This document shows, piece by piece, positions 36,130 through 50,139 of a stretch of DNA of 64,000 nt. This stretch comes from Mya arenaria (lineage: Eukaryota > Mollusca > Bivalvia > Myida > Myidae). The notes beneath the pieces are model-generated. The model was not told where the DNA came from. It saw only the letters and a program-made list of their open reading frames with translations, and ran no database searches. The DNA is taken from positions 69,020,993-69,084,992 of the forward strand of contig NC_069132.1 of the NCBI RefSeq assembly GCF_026914265.1, in the 5' to 3' direction. Within the stretch, counting starts at the first letter, position 1. Each line of letters opens with the position of its first letter. The position numbers were made by a program, and so were the translations under genes.

Positions 36130-39100
36130 ATGAAAACTTCACCTCAAATACTAGTACGCGTGCAAAAACGAAAATATGCTAGATAACCTTTTCAGTTCTA
36201 AATAGCCAACAGTTCTTAAACGATAACTATTTATTTAACAACAGTAACAATTTTTTATTGGCACATCACATTTTGAAGTTGCCAGTTCGTTTTTATAACA
36301 ATGAAATTGGCAATAGTAAAACAATGAAAACTTCGCAGCACGCCCAGAAACTGAACTTTTTTTATCTAGCATGCATCACGGCCTACCAGAAATCTACTGA
36401 ATTACTTTTTATTGCATTGAGACTATCACCGAAAAAGGTGGAAACATATAAACAGTCATGCATTTATAAGGCGTCCAACATGGACTTGACATTTTACTTT
36501 AAAGAACAATTTCAAGAATGTAAGAAAATGGAAACAATGGATTTAGACTAGGATTGACATCCAGTAAAGACTACTAGAAACCATTTTTTTGTAAATAAAT
36601 AAAACATTTTCATTATTAGGGTATCTCTTAAATTTACAAAATTATACTATATCTGATTTATAAAGTTCCTTTTTTCTATTTTTTTTTATTTTTTTCCTAG
36701 TCGACACTACTACGCCATTACAATACTAGTGCTTCTGGCGGAATAGAATGATATAATAACATGAGTAAGTCGCTTAACAGAAGTCTATTAAAGATGTTTC
36801 AAAGTTGATAAAAGTAGCCTTTATGAGCCTTTTAGTAAATAAGTATAATACATTTCATACACGAATGTCATATTCTATTTATGTAACTTTACGCATACAA
36901 TCAACATATAAATGTATATTTATGATGTCAAGAAAGTTCTCGATAATTACCAATGATGCATATATAAGTTGTTGTTTCATGAACACATTTTGCTGTTACA
37001 ACGATTCGTATAACAAAAAAAATCCGATTAGTAAAAAGACAGAAAGCTTATAATTATGCTGATAAAAATATATCGATTTCGTTAAACAAACTTTAAGTAT
37101 GTACTATGTAATTAAATGAATGAAAGGTACTGTTTGGTCAATATTCATGAAAACTATGCATACACGTCTGCTCCGTTAAAAATGACTCATTGAATAACCA
37201 TACACGTGCATAAACACATATTTACAGCTTCAAACGGAAGACAAACCGGATAAATGCAAAAAAACAAAATGCGTCAGCAGAATCCAGTGTACAACTCCCC
37301 GTACAGATTAATTGTGCGTGGATAATAACAATATAAATAATGGTTTTAAAAACTCCACTGATGTTTATGGCGTTGTAAATAACCAAGTAGTACTGCTGAC
37401 TTATTTCTTCGCTCAAACACTTGATTCCACAAGAGTCAAAAACCAGTCCGACAGCATCTTCAAATAAAACAAAGTACTCTTATCATTACCTTCAGTTCTC
37501 AATATTTGCATAAAATGAACAAATGGTTTTGGCCATGCAGATGGTTTATGACTTCGTAAAAACAATTTACCTGATATAATTCGAAATTTTGACAAAAATA
37601 ATTTGATAAAGCATATTTTAAAACACTATTCCATTCAACACAACTCATCAGACGAGTATTTCATTTTAAAAGTCATTTAAAAACGCTAATATTATTTTAA
37701 AACATTGATAAATACAATTGTTTAAGTATTCAATGTATGCATCGTAAATGAATGTAGCCTGTTGAGATGTTGGTTCAATACACATTTTATTGCTTTTCCT
37801 TATATTGTTTAATCCGAAATCCGTTTTCATGAATCCGTTCAACAATACATAGTGATAATTAAGAGTGTAACAATCTCGGAAATACTAACTTATTGCAACA
37901 ATAGAACTATTGATAACAGTATTCAGCAATTCTTCTAATAGCTAAAACATAACGTTATGCGAATGACTGGCTGCTTAGCTGAACAAAATTATCATCGACG
38001 CTGTCAAGCAAAAAAATGCTATTCTCAAAGCTGGCAAACCAAATAATGATATTCTTAGGACAATGCTATTATCAATGCTGCTGAGCCAGCCAAACTCATT
38101 GGCCAATAAGCAAAACAAATCTATTTCAAATTTGCTAAACCAAACAATAATATTATCATGGTTTGCGCTAAACTAAAAAAAAAAAAAGTTTTATCACATG
38201 GACTGTGTTAACTGATAATACTAGTAATTATTGTTGGCGAACGAATTATGATAAATGACAGTTCTTTTAAAATAAATTTGATTAATTATATTTGTTAATA
38301 TTAAGTTTTATTCATTTAAATGTATATAATGTGTTCTGGCAAAAAGAAAATCTATTCCTATCAACTAAAATAAAAAAGCTTCGATTTGATATACATGTCC
38401 ATTGCTAAATAAAATATGCATTAAAGGCAGTTTTCAAAGCATATTTAAAATTCAAACATGTATTGTAAATGAAGGCCTCTGGCCAATATACACATAAATA
38501 ATTCAATTTTTTTTTTTGATAATTGATTGACGCTGCCCCAAAGCTGTGCTTTTTTTGGCGCTGAGATTTTTTATATCTGCAGACACTTTATATTTCGAAC
38601 TTTTCGGGTGTCCATCCATTTGAAGAATCTTACATATGTTATACAAACTTAAATTTAAACTAATCAACAACGCTCGATCATTTTTACCGTTGTATGTAAA
38701 AGCACCAACACCTTTATGATCTCTAATAAGCAGTACGATTTTGCAATGATATATTTATATGAAAAGCTACAGAAACAAGCTCAGTAGCCAAAGGTATAAA
38801 CATGAACCCCGTTTAATGGCACAGGGTAAACGCCAATTACATAGAACACAAAAACACAAACAGAAAACACGGAACAACAGCAAGGCAACCATTTACACAA
38901 ACATACGGCGTTTATTATGAAATCACCCGAAACAGTGCCTGCATGGGGCTGGTACCGACGACCACTTAGGCATTATTTAAATGTTTTCCGGTAACTCGAC
39001 CGTACCTGTTTGTACCCGACCCTATTTTCTATTAGTGAGTCAGGACACGTTTTTCTGAATGTCATTGTTCTTATTGTCGGCAGTCTCTAACTTCAGATAG

Positions 39101-40290
39101 ACGCGTTAATGTATTGGTTTATAGAGCGCTATGGTTAACGTTTAGATCTAGTTAATACAGACTTTATAGAGAAGGTTTTTGTGGGAACATGATATTTAGA
39201 AACAACCTTTCCTAAACATTTGTTTTAATTCGACTTACCGACCCTATCTTTTTTGGCAGTGAAATAGGAAACAAACATTTTGTTTGGCCTTATCAGTGCG
39301 AGCGGACATATGTACTATGAGTGTAGGAACCCCACATGTAACAACTGTGGTCAATTTATCACTTTGTGAGAAATTTTGCACCAATATCAATACAATACAA
39401 ATCGATTTTTTGATCAGTTTATATAAACTTATGATTAATTTTCAAATATCTAACGAACAGGATCAGATATCAAATCGAGCTTACTCATCAAAATACAACT
39501 ATCTGGCATTGGTGCTTTTCGTTTTGGTACGAGATAATAAAAACTGTTTTAGCATCTGCCAGCTGAAAACAATTAATTTATGTGCTCAATTACATGTTCG
39601 CAATTAAATGGTGGTAGCTCCAATTAATTCGCTTTTAGTCCTTCGACAAGAAGGCGGAATGTTCTACACTTTTACAACTGCTGTATTTCGAAATATATCC
39701 AATGATGGGGATGCCCTTTTGATTAATGGCGATATAGAATAATTATCGATTCCTTTATATTTGAAAAGTAAAATTCGAGGCGTTAAGGAATTAAACTACT
39801 TGCCTTCTCAATTGTATTCGTTAACTAGATTTAATCATAAACTCAACAATAAAACAAAAGTTTATTGAAGGTATTTTAGCATTAATAATGTTCTTTTGAG
39901 ATTATATGATTCACAGCTTCAGTTTTTTTAAAGCCGTTAACATGCTTGTAAAATTGTGATTTTACATCCAATGAAGCACTAATATAAAACGTGTTTTACG
40001 CAATGCAACGCATCGAGCTGGTCCTTGAAAGATATTTTGAAATTATAATGAATCCGCTATTTGAACAAGAACAGTGTTGAAGTACACAATGAATTTTAAC
40101 AACAGTCAGCAAATTTAATGATACCATATTATAAGACCATAGACATGCTTAGACACATATTGCTTCAAGTGGACGACCTTTAGTGCGTAACCCCTAAAAT
40201 GCACCACATGGTCTTGTTACTAACAAAAGGACTGTGATGGAAACGATGGACCAATGTCTTGAACGAACCATCGCGTCGTAGCAACTATAG
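36130..40290. other. Intergenic DNA between the minisatellite and gene B
   Basis: There is no supported gene. It holds one R1 repeat copy at 38766-38895. Around 37970-38180 a loosely repeated motif (CAAACCAAACAATAATATTA) is visible but is too degenerate to define a unit. Confidence 0.45.
38766..38895 (+). repeat. Dispersed repeat, family R1
   Basis: It contains CTACAGAAACAAGCTCAGTA, GAACCCCGTTTAATGGCAC and AGGGTAAACGCCAA. The same order of blocks is found at 59371-59525 and, inverted, at 12315-12468. Confidence 0.7.
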
Positions 40291-40293
40291 TTG

Positions 40294-40301
40294 TATAAAA
40301 A
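40294..40301 (+). promoter_or_regulatory. TATA box of gene B
   Basis: TATAAAAA lies 70 bases before the start codon, and a CCAAT motif (GACCAATG) lies near 40250. This matches the promoter layout of gene A. Confidence 0.55.
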
Positions 40302-40371
40302 CGAGCTGGCAGGTCGAAAATCTATTCGTCCTTAAGAAATTCTGAGAGTGGAAATCTTAAGCGTCTTCAAA

Positions 40372-43300
40372 ATGGTAAGAGAATTATAATTATTGTTGTG
40401 TAATTTAAAAAAATCTTCGACCTATTCTTTGTATGACCAAATGATAATGGCAATATTTTTATTAAACAAAAATAACAGTGTGGATTTTCTACCTTGTTTG
40501 TCTAGTTTACATTTTTTCAGTGGTTTGACGTTAGTAAATACAGTTAAACACATTAGAATATAAATTTAAATATAATAATCTACGTTTTTGCATCATGAAA
40601 CTGTGATTTCTGAATTGACTATTTTGCTTCATTAAGAGCAGACCGAGAATAACATGGGTGTTTGAAATATTTTCATTGTGTAGCGGACAAACTCAGTTTA
40701 TTTTAAAACTTGATACACATATTCATATTTTAATATTTGTAAACTCTAAATTCAGGTTATTAAGATTAAAACTACAAATAACTCGATGCAATATATTATA
40801 ATAAAATATAAATTAACTAAAATGGATAACGAAAACGCTTAAGTTAAATCATGGACTTGCCAGATATACAATAAATTTTGTCCGTTTGCAATTTGTTCAC
40901 GTCTATATAAAATTACTTATTTTCTTAGTGTGTCTGCTTTTATATGGGACATGATTGACACTGGTGTCTTTGGCGATTTCGTGCACACATTGCATTTTTA
41001 CAACAAACAAAATCATGCCACTTGTTACACATATTCACACTGACACACGGATAATGCCTCCAAAGCCATATGAATTGGGCTCAAGTATATTTCCCGAGTA
41101 GTGCTCCTTGATCAACAGTAAAGTAAAGGGGTAGAGCAAGCATAGACGATGATATTTTAAAGAAAACTCACTTATTTATTTTTTCTAATTTAAAGTTTAA
41201 GATGACAAGAGACATGATACAATCAATAATTAGAACTAGACAGGTGTCTGCCGTATGAATCTGAGTGTAGCAATTCATCAATGTATTTCAGTAGCAAATT
41301 TAAATTGAAATTAAAGTGCCCTTCTATTCTTTTTTCAAACAACGTATAGTTTTTTTATATATTTTTTTAATATTGAAGTAAATTTTGCCCGATTGTATAA
41401 CAAATACGGATATTTTGATTAGCTAACGGATAACGGAGCATCATTCCGAGTTCCGAAAGCCTGCGGTTGTGTTGTGTAAAAACAAATATGATTTTTCAAT
41501 CTATTAACGGGTAAATGTGGTGTTTACCGTAGGCAAAATGGACATTGAACAAAGCTATCTAAAACATTTCTATTCAAGGGATGGTATGTATGTATATGAA
41601 ATTAAACAATACTAATTTTGCAGTATTTCAGAAAATGGTTGTTTATGTCATTTCCAATTAATGTAGAAACAACTAAGTAAAACAATGTGCAACTATTTAG
41701 CTATTAAAACACAACACGCAGAAGCAGGAGCAGATTCTGCTTGATGTTTTTTAAACTAAATGTTAGTTTGTGCAGAAATAATAGGGTAATAAAAAAGATG
41801 TAATAGATATTCATTTATTCATATTTGAACCGACCTGTGCACATAATACAAACTTATTATATATGATGTTTTTTTTATTTTTTTGGATGATGCTCTCCTG
41901 TACAAAATGCAAGTGAGACACGGACGTGGTAAAGCATAATAACCATGTCCATCTAACAAAGTTGGTCATCTCTGTTTTTGCGAAAATAAAGACAAACCAT
42001 GACAATATATTTAACTTAACAATATATTTCTATACATACAATTGTCTTCTTTTTTCAACTTCAGGGCCGCCCCTTCGTAACTATTGTTGTTGTGCTTGTT
42101 GCTTCTATGACATCAATGGTAGACGCAGGTATGGACTTTAAATGTGTCTTTAATGGATTTGTAAACAGGACTGTTTGTTCTGTGCTTTATACCTGTATCA
42201 AGCTTAAGTTTTCCGCGTGTTGCCCGTATTTGGTATTGCGTGGTCAATTTCTATTAAACAGTGCTTATTTGCATTCTTATCGTTTCATACTAAGATCAAA
42301 AATAATAAAAACAACTTGGAAGATAAGTTCGTACCAAGGCATGCACGCATTTTCCCAAACATGAACATACAATGTGATCACTTTTTACACCGTATCGGGT
42401 TCATTCAACTGTTAGATACAATAGTGACAACTTTCATCGCTCTTCGCAATCTTTACGTTTTTGTTGCATATTTCAGTAACTCATACTGTAGTATTCAAAT
42501 GTTATGTATAAATAGTGCATGTACCATATTTTAAATTTATATTATTGGTAAATAAAAAGGGTAAATGCATTAAAAAAAACTTACGAGATGCAATAGCAGA
42601 TTACCATTTGTACGTATATATATTTTCAAGTGTTTATATTGATATGATCAATATTTCATTCAAATTGTCCACAAACACAGCATTACAATTAATGGCAATC
42701 AAAATTTAGCCAAGCTGCGCTAGGTCAAATTGAAAACCAGAGTTAAAACGTTCGCCTAATTATGAATTGTAAATCAAATCCGGAAAACTACACCAACCAC
42801 ATCTATCCAACAAGTATGAAAAAATGTATGCTTATGCAATGCGTTTTCGATATTAATATAAAATCATCATCAAAATTCACGGTGACAAAAATGTTAACAT
42901 TCAATTTTACACATAATCTGTAAATGTTAAGCAGAATTAGTGTCTTTGGATTCGAGAATTTGAATGTTTGAAATACATGTCATTTACAGCGTCGAAACTG
43001 ACAGCGTCCACGCACGTCATCCACTAGAAATTATACCGCACGATGCACCAAAAATCGAACGTTTCCATCCACAAGGCAGCGACAAAAGAAACGATTGGGA
43101 ACGTCTGAATTTTTCAACTGAAACAAATATGTTTTAACCGTTGATACACTTAATTTATGCAATTCGTTTCTACATCACAATGTGTAATATATTTCCAGTA
43201 GTGTTCTTTTTCAACAGTTATCTGCAACACTAATATTATTTTGACAAAATCAATATAATTTTTTTATACTTCTGCCGTCCTGATTCATCTTTGATTTAGC

Positions 43301-44770
43301 GCGTATTCTTAATACTCACTTGCCTGTAATATAAACGTCAACGGCATGCATTGTTTAAACACACCTTAATAAATAAAGCATCATTTAACAGTGGCGGCTG
43401 GGCGGGACGTATCGACTAAATGATTGTTAGTGCTACCAAAATGAAGACTGGAGTGGCATAAGACGATTTGTCCCTTTTGATACATCATAGAGTTATTATC
43501 CGTTGCATATCCTCAAATATCACTTAGCCAAACAAAGAACCTAACTTTATTTCAGTAAACATTTGTAAATGCTAAAATACATCGCACTCTTTACTTGTAA
43601 TTTACCAATTTGTTTTAGTAATTATCAAAATCATTTAACTCAAAAAAGTGTTAAAATTATGTATTTTAAGCATAGAACTATGATACTAAATCGTGATCGT
43701 CGTTATGATGATGTTGTTGTGATGGATATATTGCCCATATATGAAGTTAATAATTGAATTTAAGGTAATACTGTTTTTGTCATTGCAGCTGTACTGGACG
43801 GATCGTGTGATGCTACTGATGTCTGCACTGTGGCAAATAGCGAGTGCAGCACGATATGCATCTGTGCTTCTGGATACACCAAGCAGGGAGCAGCCTGTAA
43901 AGCGGGTATGAATGATTATCTTCTCACACTTTGCAGTAAATTTAGCAAATATTCGTCTTTAACGAAATGTTTATTCAAAATCATATTCATGTTGTTTTCA
44001 AAAATTCATTTCCAAGTTTACATATGATAATATGAAATAGCAAACAAACTGATGACTCTGTAGAAGTACTTAGTAGGTTGTTGTTTTTTAATCACATTGA
44101 CGTTTAAATATTTTGTTTTGGGAGTTTAATAGTTTCATAACAAAATTCTTAAAAGGTAAACTATATCACGTGATACTGATAATTATTTGACTCTTATGTA
44201 CATCGATAAGTTGATAAGAGAAGTTTGAAACCTCGTCCAAACATTTATTCTGGTGCTAATACGATACAGTTTAAATATTATATCAATGATATCTATCCTC
44301 TGTGTTTCCACAACGGAAATAGTTCTCTTTTCATTCAGATATCGGAACCGCCTGCTCTGCCACGACAGACTGTGATACTGTAACCAATGCTGCGACGATC
44401 TGCGATACAACAGCTACAACTTCCGTCTGCAAAGTTGGTAGGTAAATGATTTACTGCATAGAGTTTATTGATCAATTCGAGAAAAGTCAAAATGATTTAA
44501 ACAAAAATACTACGAAGATATTTCATATATAGTCTGCTTAAATTATATTTCAACATGAACTGAAGTTATCGTATAATCAGAGTAAAAACCTTTCATACAG
44601 CTTTTTACACGACGTTGGTTGTCATTTTGTCATTGACAACAACCTACGACAAGTGATCAGTCGCGCCATGTTAATTGTAAAGTTTTTTCAATGTATTAGT
44701 TATCAAATTTGTAATTGATTGCTTATTTATGTTTAATAAAAAAACTGTAGGTATATCTCTATTACAAAAA

Positions 44771-44842
<72 letters not shown>

Positions 44843-44843
44843 A

Positions 44844-44878
<35 letters not shown>

Positions 44879-47800
44879 GATAGTATAGCAGATTAGTATT
44901 TGTATCAATAGTATCTATTTCATATAAAGATTAGATTAATATTTTATCGAAATCGTCCGCAAGCACAACATTACGATTGGTGACAAACAAACTTCACATT
45001 CGCTACCAAAGATGCGTTAGGCTAGAGTGAAAACCAGACTTAGAACCCGTTTAAAGAGGCTTAATAATATATATGATTTGTAGACTATTCGCTCATGATT
45101 TGACAACATGATATAACAATATGAGCCCTATTACAAAATGCTAACATCTTTTGAAAACTATACCAATCACATCAACGAAAAACAATGCATTTTCAATATT
45201 AACATAACTGTCATCATCAAAAGTAAATTCACGCTGACAGAAATGCAAACATGAAATCATACACATCAACCGTAATTGTTAAAGCTGCACTCTCACAGAT
45301 TTACCGTTTTTACAACTTTTTTATTTTTTGTCTTGAAGTCAAATGTTTGCGTTAATATCTGCAAACCAATGATAAAAGATTGCTGACAAAAGATCAGGTC
45401 GCAGAATTTCATTTTCCGTTCGAAAAATTAATATTTTTATGGCTAAGAAAATTGCATAAAACATCAATTTTTGAACTTCAATACAAATATCTGCGATCCA
45501 ATTTTTGTCAGCAGTCTTATATTACTGGTTTCCATGCATTTTCCCAAATAATGGCTCGTTTCAAGACAAAAAATAAAAAAAAGTTGTTAAAACGTTAAAT
45601 CTGTGAGAGTGCAGCCCAGTCATACAATGTGTCTAAACTGACGGCGTCCACGTAGGTCATCCGCTCAAAACCATACCGCATTCAGCACCGAAAATCGAAC
45701 GTTTCCATCCATAAAACAAACGGCTAAATGTAAGCAATTGGGATCGTCTGAATGTTGGAACTAAAACGAAACTAATAAAACCTTTAAAACAAAATATACA
45801 ACTTGCTTGTTTATTATAAAATGTATAACGGTCTTCTTTTTACTCAACCGGTTTCATGACTTCTTAAAGTATCAGGTCAACATCGATATAAATTTTGCTT
45901 CTTCGATCCTCATTCATCTTTTTAACGAGAATCCAAATTTTTCTTTCGCCTGCAATATAAACGTCAACAGTATGCATTGCTTGATTCTCATTTTGAATAT
46001 AACACCTCATTAAACGAGGATAGATGGGCAAGACAAGTATAAATGAATGTTATTGCTGCTAAACGAAGCTATGACTGGCAAACAACACGCCCTTTTCCTT
46101 CTTATATACCATTGCATGATCATCCCGTGCATCTCCGCCAAACGGACAACAGGCGGCACTTCGTCATTTTTGAAACGGAACTAGTTTTATATTCCGAAAC
46201 CCTCTGGACCGCATATGTAATGCCTGCTTTATCGAAATGAGATTTTGGATAAGGCCACCCAAAAAAGTATACGTTAAGCGTAAGGTTTAAATTTCAAAAA
46301 AAAACGAACATCAAGAAAAAAATTCAAAGCGGCGCATAATCTTTGAGCTATGTATATATATTGTTTTAGCCCATAGCATGTCCGGCAATACAAAACTTTA
46401 AAACGAAGCTTTAATCTGGATCCTTTATAAATTTCCAAAGCAAAATATTATTACGGTAAGATTAAATCTCCCATTTTTCATGATTAAATTAACTACATAA
46501 ATGCAATTTCCTTTTGAGTTTTAAAATCTGTTTTGTTGTTGTTTGCCCATAAGACACCAAACATAGAATCAATAGAAAGTAGTTTGTCCAGATTCACAAA
46601 AGTACATGCTTTCATTTTCTACTGTCATGTACATCTTCATTAACATAAGATGAAATGTATAATCCAAAAAAATCCTTGACTAGTTTTGGGGATCAAATCG
46701 CTTCTTACTTCCACATTAAGGCCAATCATTTCACGAATCCAATCAACTGACATAAGTCTGTTTTCATGTGTATGGTTATGATTTCAATTGTAAGATGGTA
46801 GTTAAGACATGTCAATGGAGAATGCTGCTAGTTATGATAATATAGTAGTGATGGAAATGTATGTAGTACTTGAGGGCATAGTTCCTCAATTTTGATGTAA
46901 AACTGCTGCTCAAACCATAAAATTTAAGGAAGTGCATTGTCCATATCTATAATCCATTATATAATTCAAAGTAACGCATGTTTTGTTATTGCAGCTCTAC
47001 CACAGGAAACGTGTGTTACTAACGCAGACTGTACTGCTCCGAATAACGAGTGCAAGACGACGAAATGCGTCTGTGTCACTGGATACACCCAGGAGGGAAC
47101 AACCTGTAAAGCGGGTATGAACTGATATATTTTAACACTTACAGTAAATTATTCAAATATTCGTTAAGAAACATTAGGAAAAGAATTATATTCAAGTTGT
47201 TTCTGGAAAGTCATTTCCATCTATACATAGATTATGTATTTCTTAAACTAGGCATAAACTTGAAATAACAAAAAAATATATAAAATCCGCGCATTATTAA
47301 TGTGTCACGTAAGTAAATTTTACACTGTTGACCTTTCTGTGAACGCAACTAAAGCGGGACTTTACCATCAACGTTGAACTCCCAAGTATAATAGTGAGTA
47401 TTGACACACTGATCAGACGAGCATGCTTAATGAATAACATCTTATTTTGTTCGCTTCACATTAAAATACCGCTTGTTAATTCAATGCATCTTACCAGTCT
47501 CAAAAGCAGTGACTGACGACCAGAGACGATCCCATCTCAGTACCGTTCAAGTATTTTGTTTATTTTTTTTAAAATTATGTACAAACATCCCATGCAACAT
47601 ATTGTGTGGTAATATGGAGTTGAGCAACTTTTGCGATGAAATAATTTCAGATCGTCCATTCAACAATTTCTTGTTTGTTGTTGTTTATATAACGTTAGAT
47701 TAGAAAGATTTTCATTAAATTAGTGAAAATAAATTTAAATTTATCTCCTGGATTTAAGAATGCAATTTACTTTGCATGACCTTCATTTTAATATATATTG

Positions 47801-49892
47801 TATGTTATGATTTAGAAAACACACAATATTTGGAATGAATTGCGGGCTTGGTGTCATTATCGGGGTATGAACGGAGAAGGACTCCACGCGTACTTTGACC
47901 AGCCCAATTGCGTTCATATCCCCGATAATGACATCAAGCCCGCAATTCATTACTTATATTTACACCAATAGTTCATTATTTCATTCAATAATTGTTAGAA
48001 AAATACTTAATTTCATTTAAAAAAAAACTTTCAGTAACCCTTTCCTACCCATTCTGTAAATAGAACGACCCGAATGTAACCGGAAGCATTTTTTCAAATG
48101 ACGTCACAATATCGCGGGAAAAGATCAACCACTTGCTTTTAAACGTAAAATTCAAACAGTTATGACAACAATACAGTTAAAATATAATAAATTAACACTT
48201 TCTAAAATGTTGACATATATTTTACGGGACCTGCTGAAACAATACAAACAATAACAACATCAATTGTTTGCATGTATATTGTTATGAGATGAATCGCGAT
48301 CCGAACATATCCGAAGATGTTGCGTACATCGATTGATGAACGCAATTGCCGAAAAGCAGTTCATTTAAGGAATGGGAGTTGAGGTGTAAATATGTCATAT
48401 TAAAGCTTATTTTTCATCTTATTAACATCGAAAGTTGATAAGAGAAGATTTGAACCTCGTCCAAACATTTTGTTTCTGTTGCTGACACGATACAGTTTAA
48501 TTAATATATCATTGATTAAATTATCCTCTGTGTTTTCCACAACGGAAATAGTTATCTCTTCACTCAGTTATCGGCACCGCCTGCTCTGCCACGACGGACT
48601 GTGATACTGTAACCAATGTTGCGACGATCTGCGATACAACAGCTACACCTTCCGTCTGCAAAGTCGGTACGTGAATGGTTTACTGCTTGAGTTCATATAT
48701 CATTTCGAGAAAAGTCAAAGTGTTTTGAACTAAGAAATACTAAGACGATATTGCATATATACTTTGTTTAAATCCCCCTTTATATGAACTTAAGTAATCG
48801 TTAAATCACTTAAAATATTTTTACGTCATTTGTCATTCTGTTATTCGATTGTCCAATAAATTGACAACAACCTCCGACAAGTGATCAGTCGCGTCATGTT
48901 AACAGTTTCTTCAGTCTATTACTAATCTGATGTGTATTTGAAATCTAAATCATGTTAAATGAAACTAATTTGTTAGTGTTTCTTGTATAATAAAATCAAG
49001 TATCTGTACCGAATAAAATAATCCCTTTCTAGGTGATGGCGGCATCTGCACCGGAAATCAATGCGTGGAGAATGCTGCATGTGATACAACTTGCTCTTGT
49101 AATACCGACTACAATGCTAACTCAGAAAAATTGTGCATGAAAGGTATTCTTAAATAAAACAATACAAAAACTACTTGACGTTTTGCTATTGAAAGAAATG
49201 CATTAAACGCTCTCTTGACTGATACCCCACCCCAACCATTGGCGGCTTTACTCCAGACGCCTTTCCACCATCATTTGTCAACATTTCCACATTGCCATAT
49301 TGCTGGATACAACCAAAAGCAACCTTCATCTGTATACAAATCAGTGAAGTCTACATATTCAAAACATAACTCAAACGTGAGCGGTGAGAGAATAGCTCCC
49401 ATAATCTCCCATCCAATAGAATGAACCTTCTGCCTTTATTTTAATTAGAAATAAGCCTAGTCCTAAAATGAATCTCTTTTTATTTTTCTCCGGATCCATT
49501 TATTGTGCTATTGTTCATCAATAAAGGAATATCAGCTGTTTCAGAAGTGTCATTTAATGATGATTTTGACACTGTAAATATAGTTACAAAACAATGCTTC
49601 TTAAAGCACTCGTGCTAACTCTGATTGCTAAGTATTAAAACAAGGGAAATCAATCTTATCGACCAAGACATAGTATAGGGAAGATATATTTACCGTATTC
49701 AAAATACACACTGAAGTAGTATTAATATGTTTAGCATGACAGTTACCAGAGAAATACGAATTATCACTAATTTCCGAACAAAATTGATATATATCTTACT
49801 AAACATGTTTCTTTTTTCTTACAGATGGTGCCTCTGGTGTAACAGCTTCGTTGATCATCCTCGTGGCCAGCTTTTTGACAACTCTCATGTGA
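40372..49892 (+). CDS. Gene B: secreted, probably GPI-anchored cysteine-rich module protein, paralogue of gene A
   Basis: This is an 8-exon model: 40372-40374, 42065-42128, 43789-43905, 44339-44437, 46995-47114, 48568-48666, 49033-49143 and 49825-49892. Together they encode 226 aa. As in gene A the ATG abuts the first donor and exon 2 is 64 nt, completing a signal peptide (MGRPFVTIVVVLVASMTSMV). Five module exons follow, all phase 1-1. They alternate six-cysteine modules (CTVANSECSTICICASGY) with four-cysteine ones (CSATTDCDTVTNAATIC), and a last six-cysteine module (CDTTCSCNTDY) follows. The final exon codes DGASGVTASLIILVASFLTT, a small-residue site plus a hydrophobic end with no cytoplasmic tail, which is typical of a GPI signal. 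All frames join without a stop. Its function is unknown; a role on the cell surface or in secretion is inferred. Confidence 0.82.
42597..44750 (+). repeat. Gene B intragenic duplication, copy 1
   Basis: This copy holds exons 3 and 4 with their introns. The intron flanks (GCAGATTACCATTTGTACG at the left, and AAAATCGAACGTTTCCATCC near 43050) recur in the second copy. It contains the empty TTAA site (42927-42930) that is filled by a MITE in copy 2. Confidence 0.75.
44771..44879. repeat. (TAC)n microsatellite
   Basis: About 36 TAC units with one ACAAC interruption, in intron 4 of gene B near the join of the two duplicated blocks. Confidence 0.95.
45283..45616. mobile_element. TTAA fold-back MITE, nearly complete copy in gene B intron 4
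   Basis: It begins AGCTGCACTCTCACAG after TTAA (45279-45282) and ends with the inverted CTGTGAGAGTGCAGC. Inner arms with GATTGCTGACAAAAGATCAG and its inverted counterpart are present. The right-hand TTAA has been lost (CCAG instead). Confidence 0.85.
47834..47951. repeat. 40-bp-arm hairpin in gene B intron 5
   Basis: The left arm 47834-47873 (AATGAATTGCGGGCTTGGTG onward) is almost perfectly complementary to the right arm 47911-47951, with a 37-base loop. Part of the right arm (CCCCGATAATG...CAATTCATT) also occurs near 14420-14450. Confidence 0.85.
47952..48395 (-). mobile_element. Inverted-repeat element related to the one at 14.1 kb, opposite orientation
   Basis: ATATTTACACC at the left and GGTGTAAATAT at the right form short terminal inverted repeats. 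Read on the minus strand, the right 330 bp follow 14141-14350: an ACTGC..TTCGGC block, CGCGATTCATCTCATAACAA, a TTGTTATTGTTTG block and TTCAGCAGG(C/T)CCCG. No coding frame is present. The neighbouring hairpin may be part of the same element. Confidence 0.6.
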
Positions 49893-50010
49893 ATGTAAAA
49901 GAGTTTGCCAAAAAAAAATGAAACAAACAGATATAAATAAGAAGAAAAAAAGACGTAAGAAATGAAAATCTCCAGTCATGAAAACAACTAGGTCCTTAAG
50001 TCAGTTCTAT

Positions 50011-50016
50011 AATAAA
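50011..50016 (+). terminator. Poly(A) signal of gene B
   Basis: AATAAA stands about 120 bases after the stop codon. Two more copies follow near 50109 and 50132 and could be used instead. Confidence 0.5.
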
Positions 50017-50139
50017 ATCTAAATTCATAGAGATTGTTCAAAAACACCGACTGCAAAGTTCATAAAGATAACATCAGCCCTTTTATGGGAGAATAACTTT
50101 AAAAAGTTAAATAAATGTGTCTATCTTGCGAAATAAACA

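Larger units (their letters stand above)
44888..48975 (+). repeat. Gene B intragenic duplication, copy 2
   Basis: This copy holds exons 5 and 6, the counterparts of exons 3 and 4. It is longer because of later insertions: the fold-back MITE at 45283 and the hairpin element near 47834-48395. Confidence 0.75.

Noticed and set aside
36690..36755. Possible decayed anchor exon (TTTTTTCCTAG acceptor, then HYYAITILVLLAE in one frame)
   Set aside because: The hydrophobic frame is not the phase-1 frame used by the family, and no upstream exon joins it. Chance is as likely.
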